DNA of 61,421 bases from IMG/VR virus record IMGVR_UViG_3300010885_003162, positions 1 through 61,421 of that record; one strand, 5' to 3'. This stretch comes from a virus. The position numbers and the translations under genes are program-made. A model generated the notes under the pieces. It was not told where the DNA came from. It saw nothing but the letters and a program-made list of their open reading frames with translations, and made no database searches. Position 1 is the stretch's first letter. Each line of letters opens with the position of its first letter. Shown piece by piece: positions 18,301-26,330 of this stretch.

Positions 18301-19240
18301 ACTTGCCCCCGATTTCTTCGGTAAGTTCGCCGGGAGTTTCTTTTACCCCGCCTAAACCGGCTCCGGCAATACGGCCTAACTTGCTTTTTTCCCCGGCTAG
18401 TGCTCGTTCCATAGCTTGTGCACCGGGCAAGCGTTGGGCTAGTAAAGAAATAACTGCACCTGCAGCACCTGCAGCTCGGGCTTTGTTGATAGTTTGCTCT
18501 GCGGCTTGCTCAGGCGAAACACCTTTGGCTATCAATGCGTCGTACACTTGTTTATACGCGCCGACACCTACGTCTGTACCTTGCTGCACTGCAGCAGTGT
18601 TCACTGAAGCTGCTGTACCTCGTTTGACCGCCGACTCAGTAGCTTTCTTTAATGCTACCCCAAGTGCTTCTTGTGCAGCTTGTTTTGCCGCCACAGTGGT
18701 TGCTGCTTGTGCAGCAATTTGTAATGCTTTAACTTCCGCTGCCGCAGCCGGTCCTACTCCCGGTATCAACGCCGCAATTATGGATGGGATAGAAGCAGGA
18801 GCGGTTTCGGCTAAAAAAGCGCCCAATTGCATGGGGTCGGTAGCAGACTCGTAAAGCTGCGTTTTGAACGCCGCCCACTGCCCACCAGATTTTTCTGCCT
18901 CTTGAACTTTCTTTTGGGTCTCGGCTTCGCGGCGTTTTAACTCCGCAGATTTCTGCGCCTTCGCCCAGTCTTGCATTTCTTGGCCGACACCTTGCATTCC
19001 GGTTGTGGCAAAGTCTTTGTCCTTGATTGCGCCTGTGGCTAGCCCGTACAACTGGCCGGGAAACTGAGCAAGCTGCGCAATCCCGGATACAGCACTAGCC
19101 CCTATATCAGTAGCAGCTTCGCCCCATGTGCGTTTGCCTTTTTCCGTCTCCTCTTCTATAGGTGTAAACGAAGTGAACTTAGGCGTTGGTTGAGAATCCG
19201 CTTCTTCTAGCGGTGTAAAAGAAGTAAATTTTTGAGCCAT
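12359..19240 (-). CDS. Giant polyvalent internal-virion-like protein (zincin + ART-like domains)
   Basis: 2293 residues, the largest gene and last of the late unit. The N-terminus has two copies of KFTSFTPxEE (near residues 4 and 21), with GFTSFTPV and FTTFTPVE further in; then Ala-rich helices, and low-complexity tandem repeats (TAPTETT near 540-565, PVVEEA near 680-725). Near residue 1024 is HESLGH, a zincin-type HExxxH/HExxGH-like site. Residues about 1165-1290 look like an ADP-ribosyltransferase-type polyvalent domain (PLVVYHGTDKNF ... NNGEYSLTNNDIRFSR). The last 900 residues include hydrophobic helices (FVLAGAAGLPMFSMVMG) and resemble large-polyvalent-protein-associated domains such as LPD38. 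It is probably packaged and ejected with the DNA. Domain calls are from motif memory. Confidence 0.75.
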   Translation of the reverse strand: MAQKFTSFTPLEEADSQPTPKFTSFTPIEEETEKGKRTWGEAATDIGASAVSGIAQLAQFPGQLYGLATGAIKDKDFATTGMQGVGQEMQDWAKAQKSAELKRREAETQKKVQEAEKSGGQWAAFKTQLYESATDPMQLGAFLAETAPASIPSIIAALIPGVGPAAAAEVKALQIAAQAATTVAAKQAAQEALGVALKKATESAVKRGTAASVNTAAVQQGTDVGVGAYKQVYDALIAKGVSPEQAAEQTINKARAAGAAGAVISLLAQRLPGAQAMERALAGEKSKLGRIAGAGLGGVKETPGELTEEIGGKFAQNVATRMVDPEQSLTEGLGATGAQAGLGAFGMGSTIGALQGRQAPKAPPSKGFTSFTPVTPAAPATPLAPKQQARQDAVAKRAQELEEQHGITYDDAVRIADDDVAAEEAKIKGLTTKAPDTRVKTRAVELIDAGVNPDEAYATATQQIQDELEDDAQNKEEGALDVTGTKPKPNRASTRVASQPVAGVPAAGTETTERAGVVPTDEDAGVPAVGEEQGAGALTETTAPTEVTAPTEATAPTETTAPTETTAQDQTQFTTFTPVEGAPPSVTTPTETKQAKPKKQKAAAAATVTPEVPKVDVAAANAATDPAEIQQYLDAIEVEGATLLSADGRFPKKGTTKRTRLEEIGAVKRALVAKLQPAVTEAPVVEEAPVVEEAPVVEAEAPVVEAEAPVVEEAPVVEEAPVVEEAKTEEAKKEPDNWYDFADAAREQAEREIAQEEGGVTDLSQYEGYTPAPGLSPFETVPKKFSKRDPNAPLSDMAQAIQSELAAAKQKKTEEKKQRETEADAEKSEAEAKKAEKAERATKKETEKAETVGRDAAAKKRAGAVDVVNMSLEIVGALNQIVKDKVFPVGIRNDAKKYLDEIVRANNENEDPEGSLEPAYNFLVAQASKPRFMRTGAKKSLPSIGKDRVQSIVNLIASRWKNAPTVVVADNINDAAVPEALQKADAEAKARGAEGVPAGVFYGGKVYIFADQMKSSAETVRTLLHESLGHYGLRGVFGAELKPILDLVRKYHGDKVAEIAKKYKLDLSVEKNAYEAAEEVLAYLAQTKPTMGIVQRAIAAVRRFLRKLGVDVKLSNNELIANYILPARAFVEGQRLDRLVGGEPGFMRKATDKFLAWFGDSKVVGERGEPLVVYHGTDKNFSMFKNDGEPIFLAPGAWRSDKYADREGGNVMPLYARVTNPATMKQYEAARRANRGPNARKLAVQELKKQGYDGVIDDITVIVFDPNQVKSAIGNNGEYSLTNNDIRFSRTEEEDLTPEEEKVRTNTVRTQDEIDKAVAKAKFKFEQSAKAQEAAKGVSALQLATNPSKVIPAMRSIWKRATAVQRKLLVKLVPTSFLVNWAGDAVPELSNTNKLLQKMGGMTEQLLHSAGELTKEVERAFRADETLRGKFEKLTAVATLVEVDPATIDTAERNDELDKAWKDLGADGQKIYKRIRNHFEVLSKYLSKLLDDQVDSLNISDDDKKNLMKKIRATFEKGSRINPYFPLVREGDFWWSMGSGDTRVFFMAETAAERDNVARQFATDRLKRRELAADTFTKNAGESELAFNKRIDDKLAELIEDGEFEIGDSIGDLRRKPYGQGQGKLLTQTFEAIDSTNFGDPAAAELLKDAIYQAFLETMPDQSFRQQFIHRKGTAGFRVDVLRNTAHTSARMATQLARVKYSPLLRNSLMSAKASIRGRTALDPFVAEMGARVDSELAPKTKTTGTAVAGALNKMAFIYYLGGASSALLQPLSIFQTGMPVLAQYGTFKATREMGRMLKVWTQFGSYKTNLDGSKSWVAPSILYAKDTTDTERKAYRAAAEMGLFSSTQAAAVFESKATPTEKIRSPQMKFATGAVDVLVMGGLMNSSERLAREAMFLTSFRLNMQQHGNFDKAVTRATYDTNEALGNYGQSERPVFMKSSFGKVLTQFQMYPLHVASFLVNNFKEMIKPMNGRTRGEAAYKFFGTMGSTFVLAGAAGLPMFSMVMGLMGAAWNELKDDDWPEDMKSMDFEAWWTTVGLAEWLGPTEIGGVPLSDILTRGLANALTGLDIASRTGLNNLFTRDSKEYKTIRESLTAKILEHAGPSANMALAIADGVDAAMQGDYAKAVKKWSPAGFRNFITAHELATEGAKDNKGTEIMSKDAFTTGMLIGQSIGFRPETLANVQYATFKVLGAQQKVMNEHNLIIDKLDRAFRTGNDKTFEATLDEIDKFNGKYPQNAILSDEIMNSLEKREEQRAISDRGVIPTEKNMFLDEVLRRSREAATEAERKNKRP

Positions 19241-19251
19241 ACAGTACCTAG

Positions 19252-21603
19252 TTAGTTCGCGTAGCCTATCAATTTACCATCTTTAAATACTTCAGTTCCT
19301 TTTCCGGGCACAGCTTTTCCATACGTAGTCCCTGCAGGAATTTGAGAAGCCGGGGCAGGTTTAGCGGCAGGGGCAGCGGAAGCAGCAGGAGCTTTAATAG
19401 GTTTGAGTGGGGGCAAGCCGTATGCAGCCCTTGCGTTATTCCTAAGTTCCGCCTTCATTTCTTCTTTGCGTTCTGGAGTTGCTTTACGGTATTCTGGATT
19501 TATAGGTAATTTATTGATTTCCGCAATAGCATCTTGGTTTGCAAAATGCGAACTTTGGATATCTTGCGCACTTTGCGTATCTTCACGCCGTCCCGGTCCA
19601 GCTTCTTGTGTGCCGTAGGAACTAATGTTCCTAGATTGCAGCAGCGCCCCAGCAGCACGGAGACCTTTTACCTTAGTCTGCAAGGATTTGTTGTTTGGGT
19701 CCTGTGCCAACGCAACTTCAGCTTCCGCCAACTGCTCAGCAAATTTCGGTGGGGTTGGAGCTTTCACCGCAGGTACACGAGCTGCACGAGCTGCATTACC
19801 TTGCAAAATACCCATTGACCGCAGACGATCAACCTCGAACTTTTGCGCAGCGTCTCTGTCTTTGCGGGCTTGATCTTGGAGCGCAATAGCTTCCCGGTTA
19901 AGACCCATTTGTTCTTTACGTTGGGACTCGGCAAGATTTTGCTTCATGTTAATTAAAGCTTGATTTTTAGCTTGGTTTGCTTTGATAGCATCACCATACG
20001 CCTGCCCAAATGTAGACGCAGATTTAGCAGCCGCCCGCCCAAAATCGTTACCCTCAAACATAGCCGCACCAGATTGAATAAGCGCAAGCCCCCTACCACG
20101 TTTTAAGTCCGCAGCACTTTCTTCTTGCATACGCTTAATATCTTCACGAGTAGTATCTCGATCTTTAGTGTCGACACCCTCCATCAATTGCGCTTTGTAT
20201 GCTTTGAATTTAGCAGCTTCCTCCCCGGGAGTAGTGCTTGTGTATTTGAGATTTTGAAGCCCACGCAAACTACCTTGTTGGTCAGCTAGTAAAGAGTTTA
20301 CGGTGTCTGAATTGTCACCGCCGCCACCATCCATGTCCGTTTGAATATCGTTTGCTTCGTCTTCTTCGTCGTAACTCGGAGGTGCAACACCCACAAGGTC
20401 TCCATCAGCAAAAGCAATAATCCCACCACGGGCCATGCTTTCTTCAGTCGGCAGCATCTTGCCCATATCTACAGGAGCAGCGGCAATACCACGTTGCATA
20501 GAAGCACGTGCGGCTTTCTCCATGTTAATTACTTGCATCTGCACAAGGTCGCCACGGGCTTTAGCTGCTTGCTCGGCTTGAGCTAGCTGTTCATCGCTTA
20601 GCTTACTCACAATGCTTTCAATGTTCTGCTCGCTATCGACACTACCGCCGCCAGCGTAGGAAGAAACTTCCCCACCATCAGCAAAGAAACCACTAAGGCC
20701 CATACCAATTTGAGCCACGCCGCCCAGTTGTTGAAGAAAACTTGGAGAACCCGGTGTGCCGGTAGTTGTCTGTTGGGAAATTGGCAAACCACGCATTATG
20801 CTGGTCATGTTGGACAACTGCTGTTGTGGGTAGGCTTTTTGGTTCAGGAAGTCTTGGTAGGCCGTATCTAGACCCCGCTGGCCCATACCTCGCTGCTGCG
20901 CACCGTAAGCTGCTTGCAGTTTATTGACATCCATACCTTGCTGAAATTGTTGGCCACCGGCGGTACCGGCCACCTGCAAACCTTGTAGCCCACGATTCTG
21001 GTCAGCATTAAATTGGTTCTGCGCGTTTGTATACGCAGCGTTGCTACCAACAGCTTGAATATCGTTCATTTGTTGGCCAAGATTGCGCTCCCGTTCTGCA
21101 CGCATGATGGCGTCCCGACTACCACCTAGGGCACCGGATGAAGTTGCTTGGCCAGCTTGTTGTACACCTTGCATACCAGACTGACGTTGGGCTTCGCGCT
21201 TCTGGATGTCCACTACATTCTGCATGTAGGGGTTCATGTACTGGCTAGCTTGGCCAGCGCCAAATGTTTGTTGGTTCAGTCCCCGCTGCGCTACTTGGCC
21301 AGTAATGTCGCTAGTACCCATGCCCGCAGCATTTCGCCGCGCCGCCTCCTCCATAGGGGTAAACCCTTGAATGCGGTCCCCGCCGTACGGTTGGTAGGCT
21401 ACATTTGATAACGCCGATTGCTTGGCCAACGTATCTTGCGCATAGGGTATTGCCCAATCGGGTAAACCCCCAGTTGTAGTGGAAGTTGGCGAAGAACCAC
21501 CACCGCCTTGAGGGACAATCCCACCGCTAGCTTTGCGTATAAAGGCACGGGGAGGCAGGTCTGGGATGCCCAGCAAAGCCATTGAGCGGTCATTAAATTT
21601 CAT
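19252..21603 (-). CDS. Gln/Ala/Gly-rich virion protein, probable internal or ejection protein
   Basis: 783 residues. The N-terminal third is built of Gln/Asn/Gly-rich helices with repeating AQRGLNQQ, MQGVQQAGQ and QNRGLQGLQ units, a composition common in phage ejection proteins. A hydrophobic Gly-rich stretch (LQQLGGVAQIGMGLSGFFADGG) sits near 295-315, followed by acidic and coiled-coil segments and an Ala/Pro-rich tail (KAPAASAAPAAKPAPA). The GG-x-V/I motifs (ADGGEV, ARGGIIAFADGD) echo those in small proteins of the same unit. It overlaps the acetyltransferase-like gene start and sits between the tail hub and the giant protein, as internal virion proteins do. Confidence 0.65.
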   Translation of the reverse strand: MKFNDRSMALLGIPDLPPRAFIRKASGGIVPQGGGGSSPTSTTTGGLPDWAIPYAQDTLAKQSALSNVAYQPYGGDRIQGFTPMEEAARRNAAGMGTSDITGQVAQRGLNQQTFGAGQASQYMNPYMQNVVDIQKREAQRQSGMQGVQQAGQATSSGALGGSRDAIMRAERERNLGQQMNDIQAVGSNAAYTNAQNQFNADQNRGLQGLQVAGTAGGQQFQQGMDVNKLQAAYGAQQRGMGQRGLDTAYQDFLNQKAYPQQQLSNMTSIMRGLPISQQTTTGTPGSPSFLQQLGGVAQIGMGLSGFFADGGEVSSYAGGGSVDSEQNIESIVSKLSDEQLAQAEQAAKARGDLVQMQVINMEKAARASMQRGIAAAPVDMGKMLPTEESMARGGIIAFADGDLVGVAPPSYDEEDEANDIQTDMDGGGGDNSDTVNSLLADQQGSLRGLQNLKYTSTTPGEEAAKFKAYKAQLMEGVDTKDRDTTREDIKRMQEESAADLKRGRGLALIQSGAAMFEGNDFGRAAAKSASTFGQAYGDAIKANQAKNQALINMKQNLAESQRKEQMGLNREAIALQDQARKDRDAAQKFEVDRLRSMGILQGNAARAARVPAVKAPTPPKFAEQLAEAEVALAQDPNNKSLQTKVKGLRAAGALLQSRNISSYGTQEAGPGRREDTQSAQDIQSSHFANQDAIAEINKLPINPEYRKATPERKEEMKAELRNNARAAYGLPPLKPIKAPAASAAPAAKPAPASQIPAGTTYGKAVPGKGTEVFKDGKLIGYAN

Positions 21604-22007
21604 AGTTTTACCCCAACAATACGGTATTTTTCTTCAAAGCCATAGCGCCGCCATAGCCTTGCAATTGCTTCTCTAGCTGCACCTTCGATAGCTGTAGCAC
21701 CCATTGACTTTGCGTAAGTTTTTAGTTGCTCAAACGTATCAGCACTGCTTACTAGCTTCCCGCCAATAGCGGTAATAAATGCAACCCGATCATCAGGGCG
21801 ATTGAAAAATTCTACTGTCGCTGCACCGTGAATATCGCCAGAGTCATCGACTGCAACAATTAGTGCCCACCTACCTTGGGTTACAAACACCTTCACTTGC
21901 TCTATTGTGTAGTCTCCATTGGAGTGCGCAAGTGCGTCGGCAAGAAACCCTTCAACCTTGTTCCAAGTATAGTTCACCCACTCTAGAGCGACATACTGTA
22001 TTTTCAT
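21600..22007 (-). CDS. GNAT-fold acetyltransferase-like virion-module protein
   Basis: 135 residues with the strand-helix order of a GNAT fold: WALIVAVDDSGDIHGAATVEF (beta 2-4), AFITAIGGKLV, then a helix (FEQLKTYAKSMGATAIEG) and a final WRRYGFEEKYRI unit, typical of the GNAT C-terminus. The acetyl-CoA P-loop (Q/RxxGxG/A) is not clear, so activity is uncertain. GNAT-like proteins occur beside internal-virion genes in other podoviruses, for example T7 gp13. It overlaps its neighbours by four bases on both sides. Confidence 0.6.
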   Translation of the reverse strand: MKIQYVALEWVNYTWNKVEGFLADALAHSNGDYTIEQVKVFVTQGRWALIVAVDDSGDIHGAATVEFFNRPDDRVAFITAIGGKLVSSADTFEQLKTYAKSMGATAIEGAAREAIARLWRRYGFEEKYRIVGVKL

Positions 22008-23482
22008 GCTGGCAGGTTCTTATCCATGCGGCTATTTGTGGCAATTTTCCCCTTACCAATTGACTTTTTCCGACCTGCTTGGATTCGATCCAACATAGCG
22101 TACAGCTTGCGGGCACCAGCCTCAGTTGAACCATTACCCAGCTCAGACACAATGCGGGCCGGTACTACAAACTCACCATCAGCAAGGCGAGCGGGGCGCT
22201 TGCGGCCAATGACAGCAGGGATAGAGTCAGATACGCCATCACCGGGGCCGCGAAGCAGTCGGCCACCATCAGAGTAGTCACCCAGCGAACTAAGGCCTCC
22301 GGCAGCAAGACTTTTGTTGTGCACAAGTAAACCGTTGACGTAGTAGGTATGGTCGCCGCCAAGCATCAGGTTATAGAGTTGCTGCTGTGGTTGCTCGGTG
22401 TATGTCTCAATACTGTTTAACGCCAAATACGCACCGTCCAACATCAGAATCTCATCACCAACAACTAGGTTTCCTACCAAGACTTCACTTAGGTGTGGTT
22501 CAAAATGCTTGGCTTTGTCTTGGTCAATAGCTTTCCAACCCGCTTTAGTCATCACAGGATGCTCTGAGGTAATAAATTTGTCGCCCCCATTGAAGCCGTA
22601 CAACGTGCCGTCCCGCACGTCAGGAATAATTAGTTGTGGCCGGTCAAAAGCAATGACTTGGTTGTCCCCATCTTGCCCACGTACAACATCACCGACTTCA
22701 ACATCTTCAATAGCAACTTGTCTACCGTTTGAAAGAGTGACAAGAACGCCTTTGACAAAGCACGTTGGCCCCACGCCGCCTGCGGGAGCACCAGATCCTG
22801 TGCCGGTACTGCCGGGGCTAGGACTACCACTACTAGCGGTACCAATACCTGCTCCGGGGCCGGGGCCGGGAGCGCCTCCGGGTCCGACACCACCACCAGT
22901 ACTTGGACCAGTACTTGCTCCGGGTCCGGGAGCGCCACCAGTACCGTCACCACCAGCGGTACCGGGACTATCTCCACCGGAGTTACCTTCACTAGCAGCA
23001 ATAGAAGCCAGAGAACTACGCCCCTCATTACCAAAATTAGGGCTGACGTTGGAAGCAATAGCGTTTGAGAGTCCTACAAGTCCGAGGTTGCCTAGTGTTG
23101 CAGCAACTGAGTTCGCCATAGAAGCCAAACCTGTTGACGGGTCTCCATTACTAGTAGAACCCGCAATACCAGCTATACCTGTACCAGCATTGCCGCTACC
23201 ACTAATACCCGGTGTACCTGCAAATTGACTCGCCGCCGCATTTGCTATTGCGGCGTCAGTAGCCTTAATAGGAACCCAAGTATATTGGCCAGTGGCGGGG
23301 TCAAACGTATACCTTCCGGTGCCGGGAGTTTTTGCCCCAGCAGCGGCGTTCTCTAAGTCGGTGTTCGCTGATTTAGGTAAGTACGCTTGGTATAGCTGCT
23401 CTTTCCCAAAATTCTTGGTGTAATCACCATCAGTAGGCACGTCAGCTTGTGGGAAGTAGCGAGGGTCGTTTTGAAGACTCAT
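22004..23482 (-). CDS. Virion protein with embedded Hint (intein-like) domain
   Basis: 492 residues in three parts. Residues 1-240 are an N-terminal region followed by a Gly/Pro/Ser-rich linker (GGAPGPGPGAGIG-like). Residues 241-389 are a Hint domain of about 149 residues: Cys241-F-V-K-G with IEDVEVGDVV (block A), TSEHPVMTKAGW (block B), and YYVNGLLVHN389 (block G, terminal His-Asn). Lys390, not Cys/Ser/Thr, follows the Asn, as in some bacterial intein-like domains that cleave without splicing. The tail after it (GDGVSDSIPAV, RLADGEFVVPARIVSELG) is a motif shared by many phage virion proteins. Likely a late structural protein that self-processes. Confidence 0.7.
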   Translation of the reverse strand: MSLQNDPRYFPQADVPTDGDYTKNFGKEQLYQAYLPKSANTDLENAAAGAKTPGTGRYTFDPATGQYTWVPIKATDAAIANAAASQFAGTPGISGSGNAGTGIAGIAGSTSNGDPSTGLASMANSVAATLGNLGLVGLSNAIASNVSPNFGNEGRSSLASIAASEGNSGGDSPGTAGGDGTGGAPGPGASTGPSTGGGVGPGGAPGPGPGAGIGTASSGSPSPGSTGTGSGAPAGGVGPTCFVKGVLVTLSNGRQVAIEDVEVGDVVRGQDGDNQVIAFDRPQLIIPDVRDGTLYGFNGGDKFITSEHPVMTKAGWKAIDQDKAKHFEPHLSEVLVGNLVVGDEILMLDGAYLALNSIETYTEQPQQQLYNLMLGGDHTYYVNGLLVHNKSLAAGGLSSLGDYSDGGRLLRGPGDGVSDSIPAVIGRKRPARLADGEFVVPARIVSELGNGSTEAGARKLYAMLDRIQAGRKKSIGKGKIATNSRMDKNLPA

Positions 23483-23778
23483 ATTTTTACTTTCAATACG
23501 TTACTTGCCGAAGTGTCATAGTAGACATCCCCAACACGTAGGTTAGCAAGATTGGCTTGAGTTGGCAAACTAGGCGTTGTGGTGTTTCCAGTGGGCGCAA
23601 AGCTTAGTCCAGCTACAACATCTGTTCCATTGAACTCGGATGACCCTGCGATAGGCCCAGCGTTGTCTAATTGCGTAAAGTACAGGCGCAGGATATTCAG
23701 TAGCTGACTCATCATCACCGGATCGTATTGATCCGTTGCGCTAGGAAGTCGTGGTGCAACTACGTTCTTTTGCGCCAT
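23479..23778 (-). CDS. Small conserved structural-module protein, 99 aa
   Basis: The sequence PSATDQYDPVMMSQLLNILR followed by LYFTQLDN is typical of short proteins that sit next to the tail hub or stabilisation gene in uncultured podoviruses; the rest is a small beta domain ending VGDVYYDTSASNVLKVKI. It overlaps both neighbours. Probably a virion component or tail assembly factor; no enzymatic motif. Confidence 0.6.
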   Translation of the reverse strand: MAQKNVVAPRLPSATDQYDPVMMSQLLNILRLYFTQLDNAGPIAGSSEFNGTDVVAGLSFAPTGNTTTPSLPTQANLANLRVGDVYYDTSASNVLKVKI

Positions 23779-26312
23779 TACCCGCCCCTCCGTCCATCAG
23801 GCCGAGTATCAATACGAGGCGCACCTAGCTGCCACTGCGTACCCGGCGTGTTGCATTCAATCCTCATGGACATCTGACGGCCCCGGACGCGGATGTTTAG
23901 CTGCCCCGTAAAAGTGTCGAGGTCAATCGGGTAGGTTTGTGTGGTTGCTTGCGTAACCGTTTGAGTTCCAGTTGAACTAGTACCACCAACGGAAATTGGA
24001 TCGTTATACCCTGAGCCGGAGTTTTGCAAAGGCTGAAGCTGCATGGTCAGGCTTGGCGTAGTGCCCTCCGTAGACCCAACAAATGTCAAGTCAGGCAGCA
24101 TACGCCACACAAACGCAAAGTTGTGCCCATCCCCAATATCAAACTGAGAAGTGGTAATAAAAGAGTTCATGGCGACTGCGGTTCCGGTTGTGTTGTCGTC
24201 GACGCCATTCTCATGGTAAACCAAGTTGTTTGAGTCGGTAGCTGCCATAGGGTAGTTTCTTAGCGACGAATCTAGCCATGCTGTACGTACCAGAGAACCG
24301 TAGTACCAAGCGTTTTCTACGTAGTTGTAAATCACGTACCGGTTAATAGTAGTAAGACTGTCCTTTGTGCAGTAGAACCACCAGACTTCATTAAAACCTT
24401 CATTAGTGCCAGCAAAAATTTTGCCAAACTGCGCACGGTTTATGTTGTCAAATATGAACCGAAGTAAGTCACAGTTCAAAGTTTGAACTCGCCCGTCATA
24501 TTTGTAAAACTTGTCTTGACCCATCCAATAGGCAGTTCCGTTTGCATATGCAGCAGCGTTGACACTAACGATAGAGATGTTATCAGACAGGATTTGAGAA
24601 CCCCAGACGTATGGCGCACCAAGGTACTGAAGTGAATACACGGCTGCGTCGGTAAAGACTAAGACCTCTTGGCGTGCTTGCAACACTGCTTGAATTGAAG
24701 AGCCGCGAGAAAGCCTAAGCCCCCCCGCCTGATTTGTGATAGCGGGAGTCCAGTTTGTCAGACTTTCTTGGTCAGACCAGCGTATTGTCATTGGGTCATA
24801 GGTTGTACTAAGGTACTCGTTAGTGCCAAAAGCGAACGTAAACTTGCTTGCATCAGATACAAGCAAGGTGTTTTGGGTGAGCGGAACATCCGATGCACCA
24901 GCTAAGTCCGACACAGGTATGGCGCGGATTGAAATCGTGTGTACACCAGAACCTGCCGTGGTAGTGTTGATAAGTGCTGATACCGTAAAGGTAAGTCCAG
25001 TTGTTGCACCTGCTGTGGTTGTAATAGCTGAACCACCAATAGTAGCGGACAGTGTAAAAATTGTTGAGCCGTTGGTAGTAAGAATGTAGTACGTAACAGG
25101 GCTAACATACCCATTGATAGTGCCAATAACTGTTCCCCCGCTTGCAACTACTGTGCCCGCAGAACCTGAAGCTTGGTTACCGCTTAAAACAATTGCACTA
25201 CCACCACTAGCAACTAATATTCCCGTGGAGGCTGAAATTCTATTGCCGGTTAAAGCAATTGTTCCGTCAAAACCGCCACTTATTGTTATGGCTTGCCCAG
25301 CCACCAACGGAATACTTGATGCACTACAAGTAAATTGACCTGCTGTACCTGCGATAACAACATTTGTTAGTACTGGGTCTGCACTAGTGGTTTGTGTTAG
25401 TGTATATGTAGTACTTGTAAGGGACCTAGTATAGTAAACCGTAAAAGGAGTTAGTGTTAGCGGAAGTGAACCCGTAGTTTCAAACATAATAGCTGTATTG
25501 TCTGGCAGTACAGTACTTGTGTTTGATGTAACCGTCATTACAGCAGGAGCGCCGTTAGATATTGTTACCGTGGTGGGCGCAGCTAGTGCAGGAGAGGTCG
25601 TGGCATTCCACATGTACATAGCCCCCTGCTTGGGACCGAACAGTAAGTTTTCTCCAAAGTTAAACTGAGTCCACAGTGTTGCTGTGCGTATTTTTAATAT
25701 TTGACCAACTCCGCCCCAGCTAGTTACCCCCCAATCATCCGTGCCCCAGCCTAAAGGGGTTCCTATAGAAACAGTTGTAAACGCGCTTAATAGGTATGCA
25801 GCGTATACAACAGAACCACCTCCAGTACCGGTAACTGCAGCAGTTATAGTGTATGTGTTACTTGTAGGGACAGAAACTACTTTGTACTGACCGGCAATGG
25901 TAACGCCACCTATTGAAGATGCGCCGCTAAAAATAACGTAGTCGTCTACTGCTGGGGAGTAAGTATTGTCGGTTACGGTGACGGTAGTTCCGTCCCCAGT
26001 AAAAGGATTTGCACCTAGAATGTGCGTATTACTAATTGGGGTAATGTCGTAGTAAAAACCCGTCTGCTCGATAAAAAACTTCTCTTCTGTGCCAACACCT
26101 ACAAGATTGGCTCCGGCCAATGTCGTCCAATTCCAAAGCGAACGGCAGGTGCCTGTAAACGTGTTACCGGAAATTTGTTTCCACCCACCAATTTTTTCGG
26201 GCGTTCCTTGGCGAAACCGAACTAAGTTGGACTCGTAGTAACCGCCCTCATTGGTGTAACGAGTGTTCTCCCTGTTTACACCGGGCTTTAAGACGATTTT
26301 TTGTAGAGGCAT
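23778..26312 (-). CDS. Tail hub / DNA stabilisation protein (P22 gp10-like)
   Basis: 844 residues. The N-terminus (LKPGVNRENTRYTNEGGYYE, SNLVRFRQGTPEKIGGW) and the beta-rich central part (QFNFGENLLFGPKQGAMYMW, then SLQYLGAPYVWGSQI) match what I know of P22 gp10-type packaged-DNA stabilisation or tail-hub proteins that cap the portal channel. Residues about 255-470 hold Thr/Ser/Gly-rich Ig-like or beta-sandwich insertions with near-repeats of SGNQASGSAGTVVASGG. Its place between fibres or lysis genes and internal virion proteins fits a tail hub. Confidence 0.7.
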   Translation of the reverse strand: MPLQKIVLKPGVNRENTRYTNEGGYYESNLVRFRQGTPEKIGGWKQISGNTFTGTCRSLWNWTTLAGANLVGVGTEEKFFIEQTGFYYDITPISNTHILGANPFTGDGTTVTVTDNTYSPAVDDYVIFSGASSIGGVTIAGQYKVVSVPTSNTYTITAAVTGTGGGSVVYAAYLLSAFTTVSIGTPLGWGTDDWGVTSWGGVGQILKIRTATLWTQFNFGENLLFGPKQGAMYMWNATTSPALAAPTTVTISNGAPAVMTVTSNTSTVLPDNTAIMFETTGSLPLTLTPFTVYYTRSLTSTTYTLTQTTSADPVLTNVVIAGTAGQFTCSASSIPLVAGQAITISGGFDGTIALTGNRISASTGILVASGGSAIVLSGNQASGSAGTVVASGGTVIGTINGYVSPVTYYILTTNGSTIFTLSATIGGSAITTTAGATTGLTFTVSALINTTTAGSGVHTISIRAIPVSDLAGASDVPLTQNTLLVSDASKFTFAFGTNEYLSTTYDPMTIRWSDQESLTNWTPAITNQAGGLRLSRGSSIQAVLQARQEVLVFTDAAVYSLQYLGAPYVWGSQILSDNISIVSVNAAAYANGTAYWMGQDKFYKYDGRVQTLNCDLLRFIFDNINRAQFGKIFAGTNEGFNEVWWFYCTKDSLTTINRYVIYNYVENAWYYGSLVRTAWLDSSLRNYPMAATDSNNLVYHENGVDDNTTGTAVAMNSFITTSQFDIGDGHNFAFVWRMLPDLTFVGSTEGTTPSLTMQLQPLQNSGSGYNDPISVGGTSSTGTQTVTQATTQTYPIDLDTFTGQLNIRVRGRQMSMRIECNTPGTQWQLGAPRIDTRPDGRRGG

Positions 26313-26330
26313 GACTCATTTTCCCACGAA

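Noticed and set aside
18054-18854. 266-residue Ala/Pro-rich plus-strand frame
   Set aside because: Antisense of the Ala-rich N-terminal region of the giant protein.
22398-23228. 276-residue plus-strand frame opposite the Hint protein
   Set aside because: Shadow of the Gly/Pro/Ser-rich linker and Hint region; no start signal and composition explained by the real gene.
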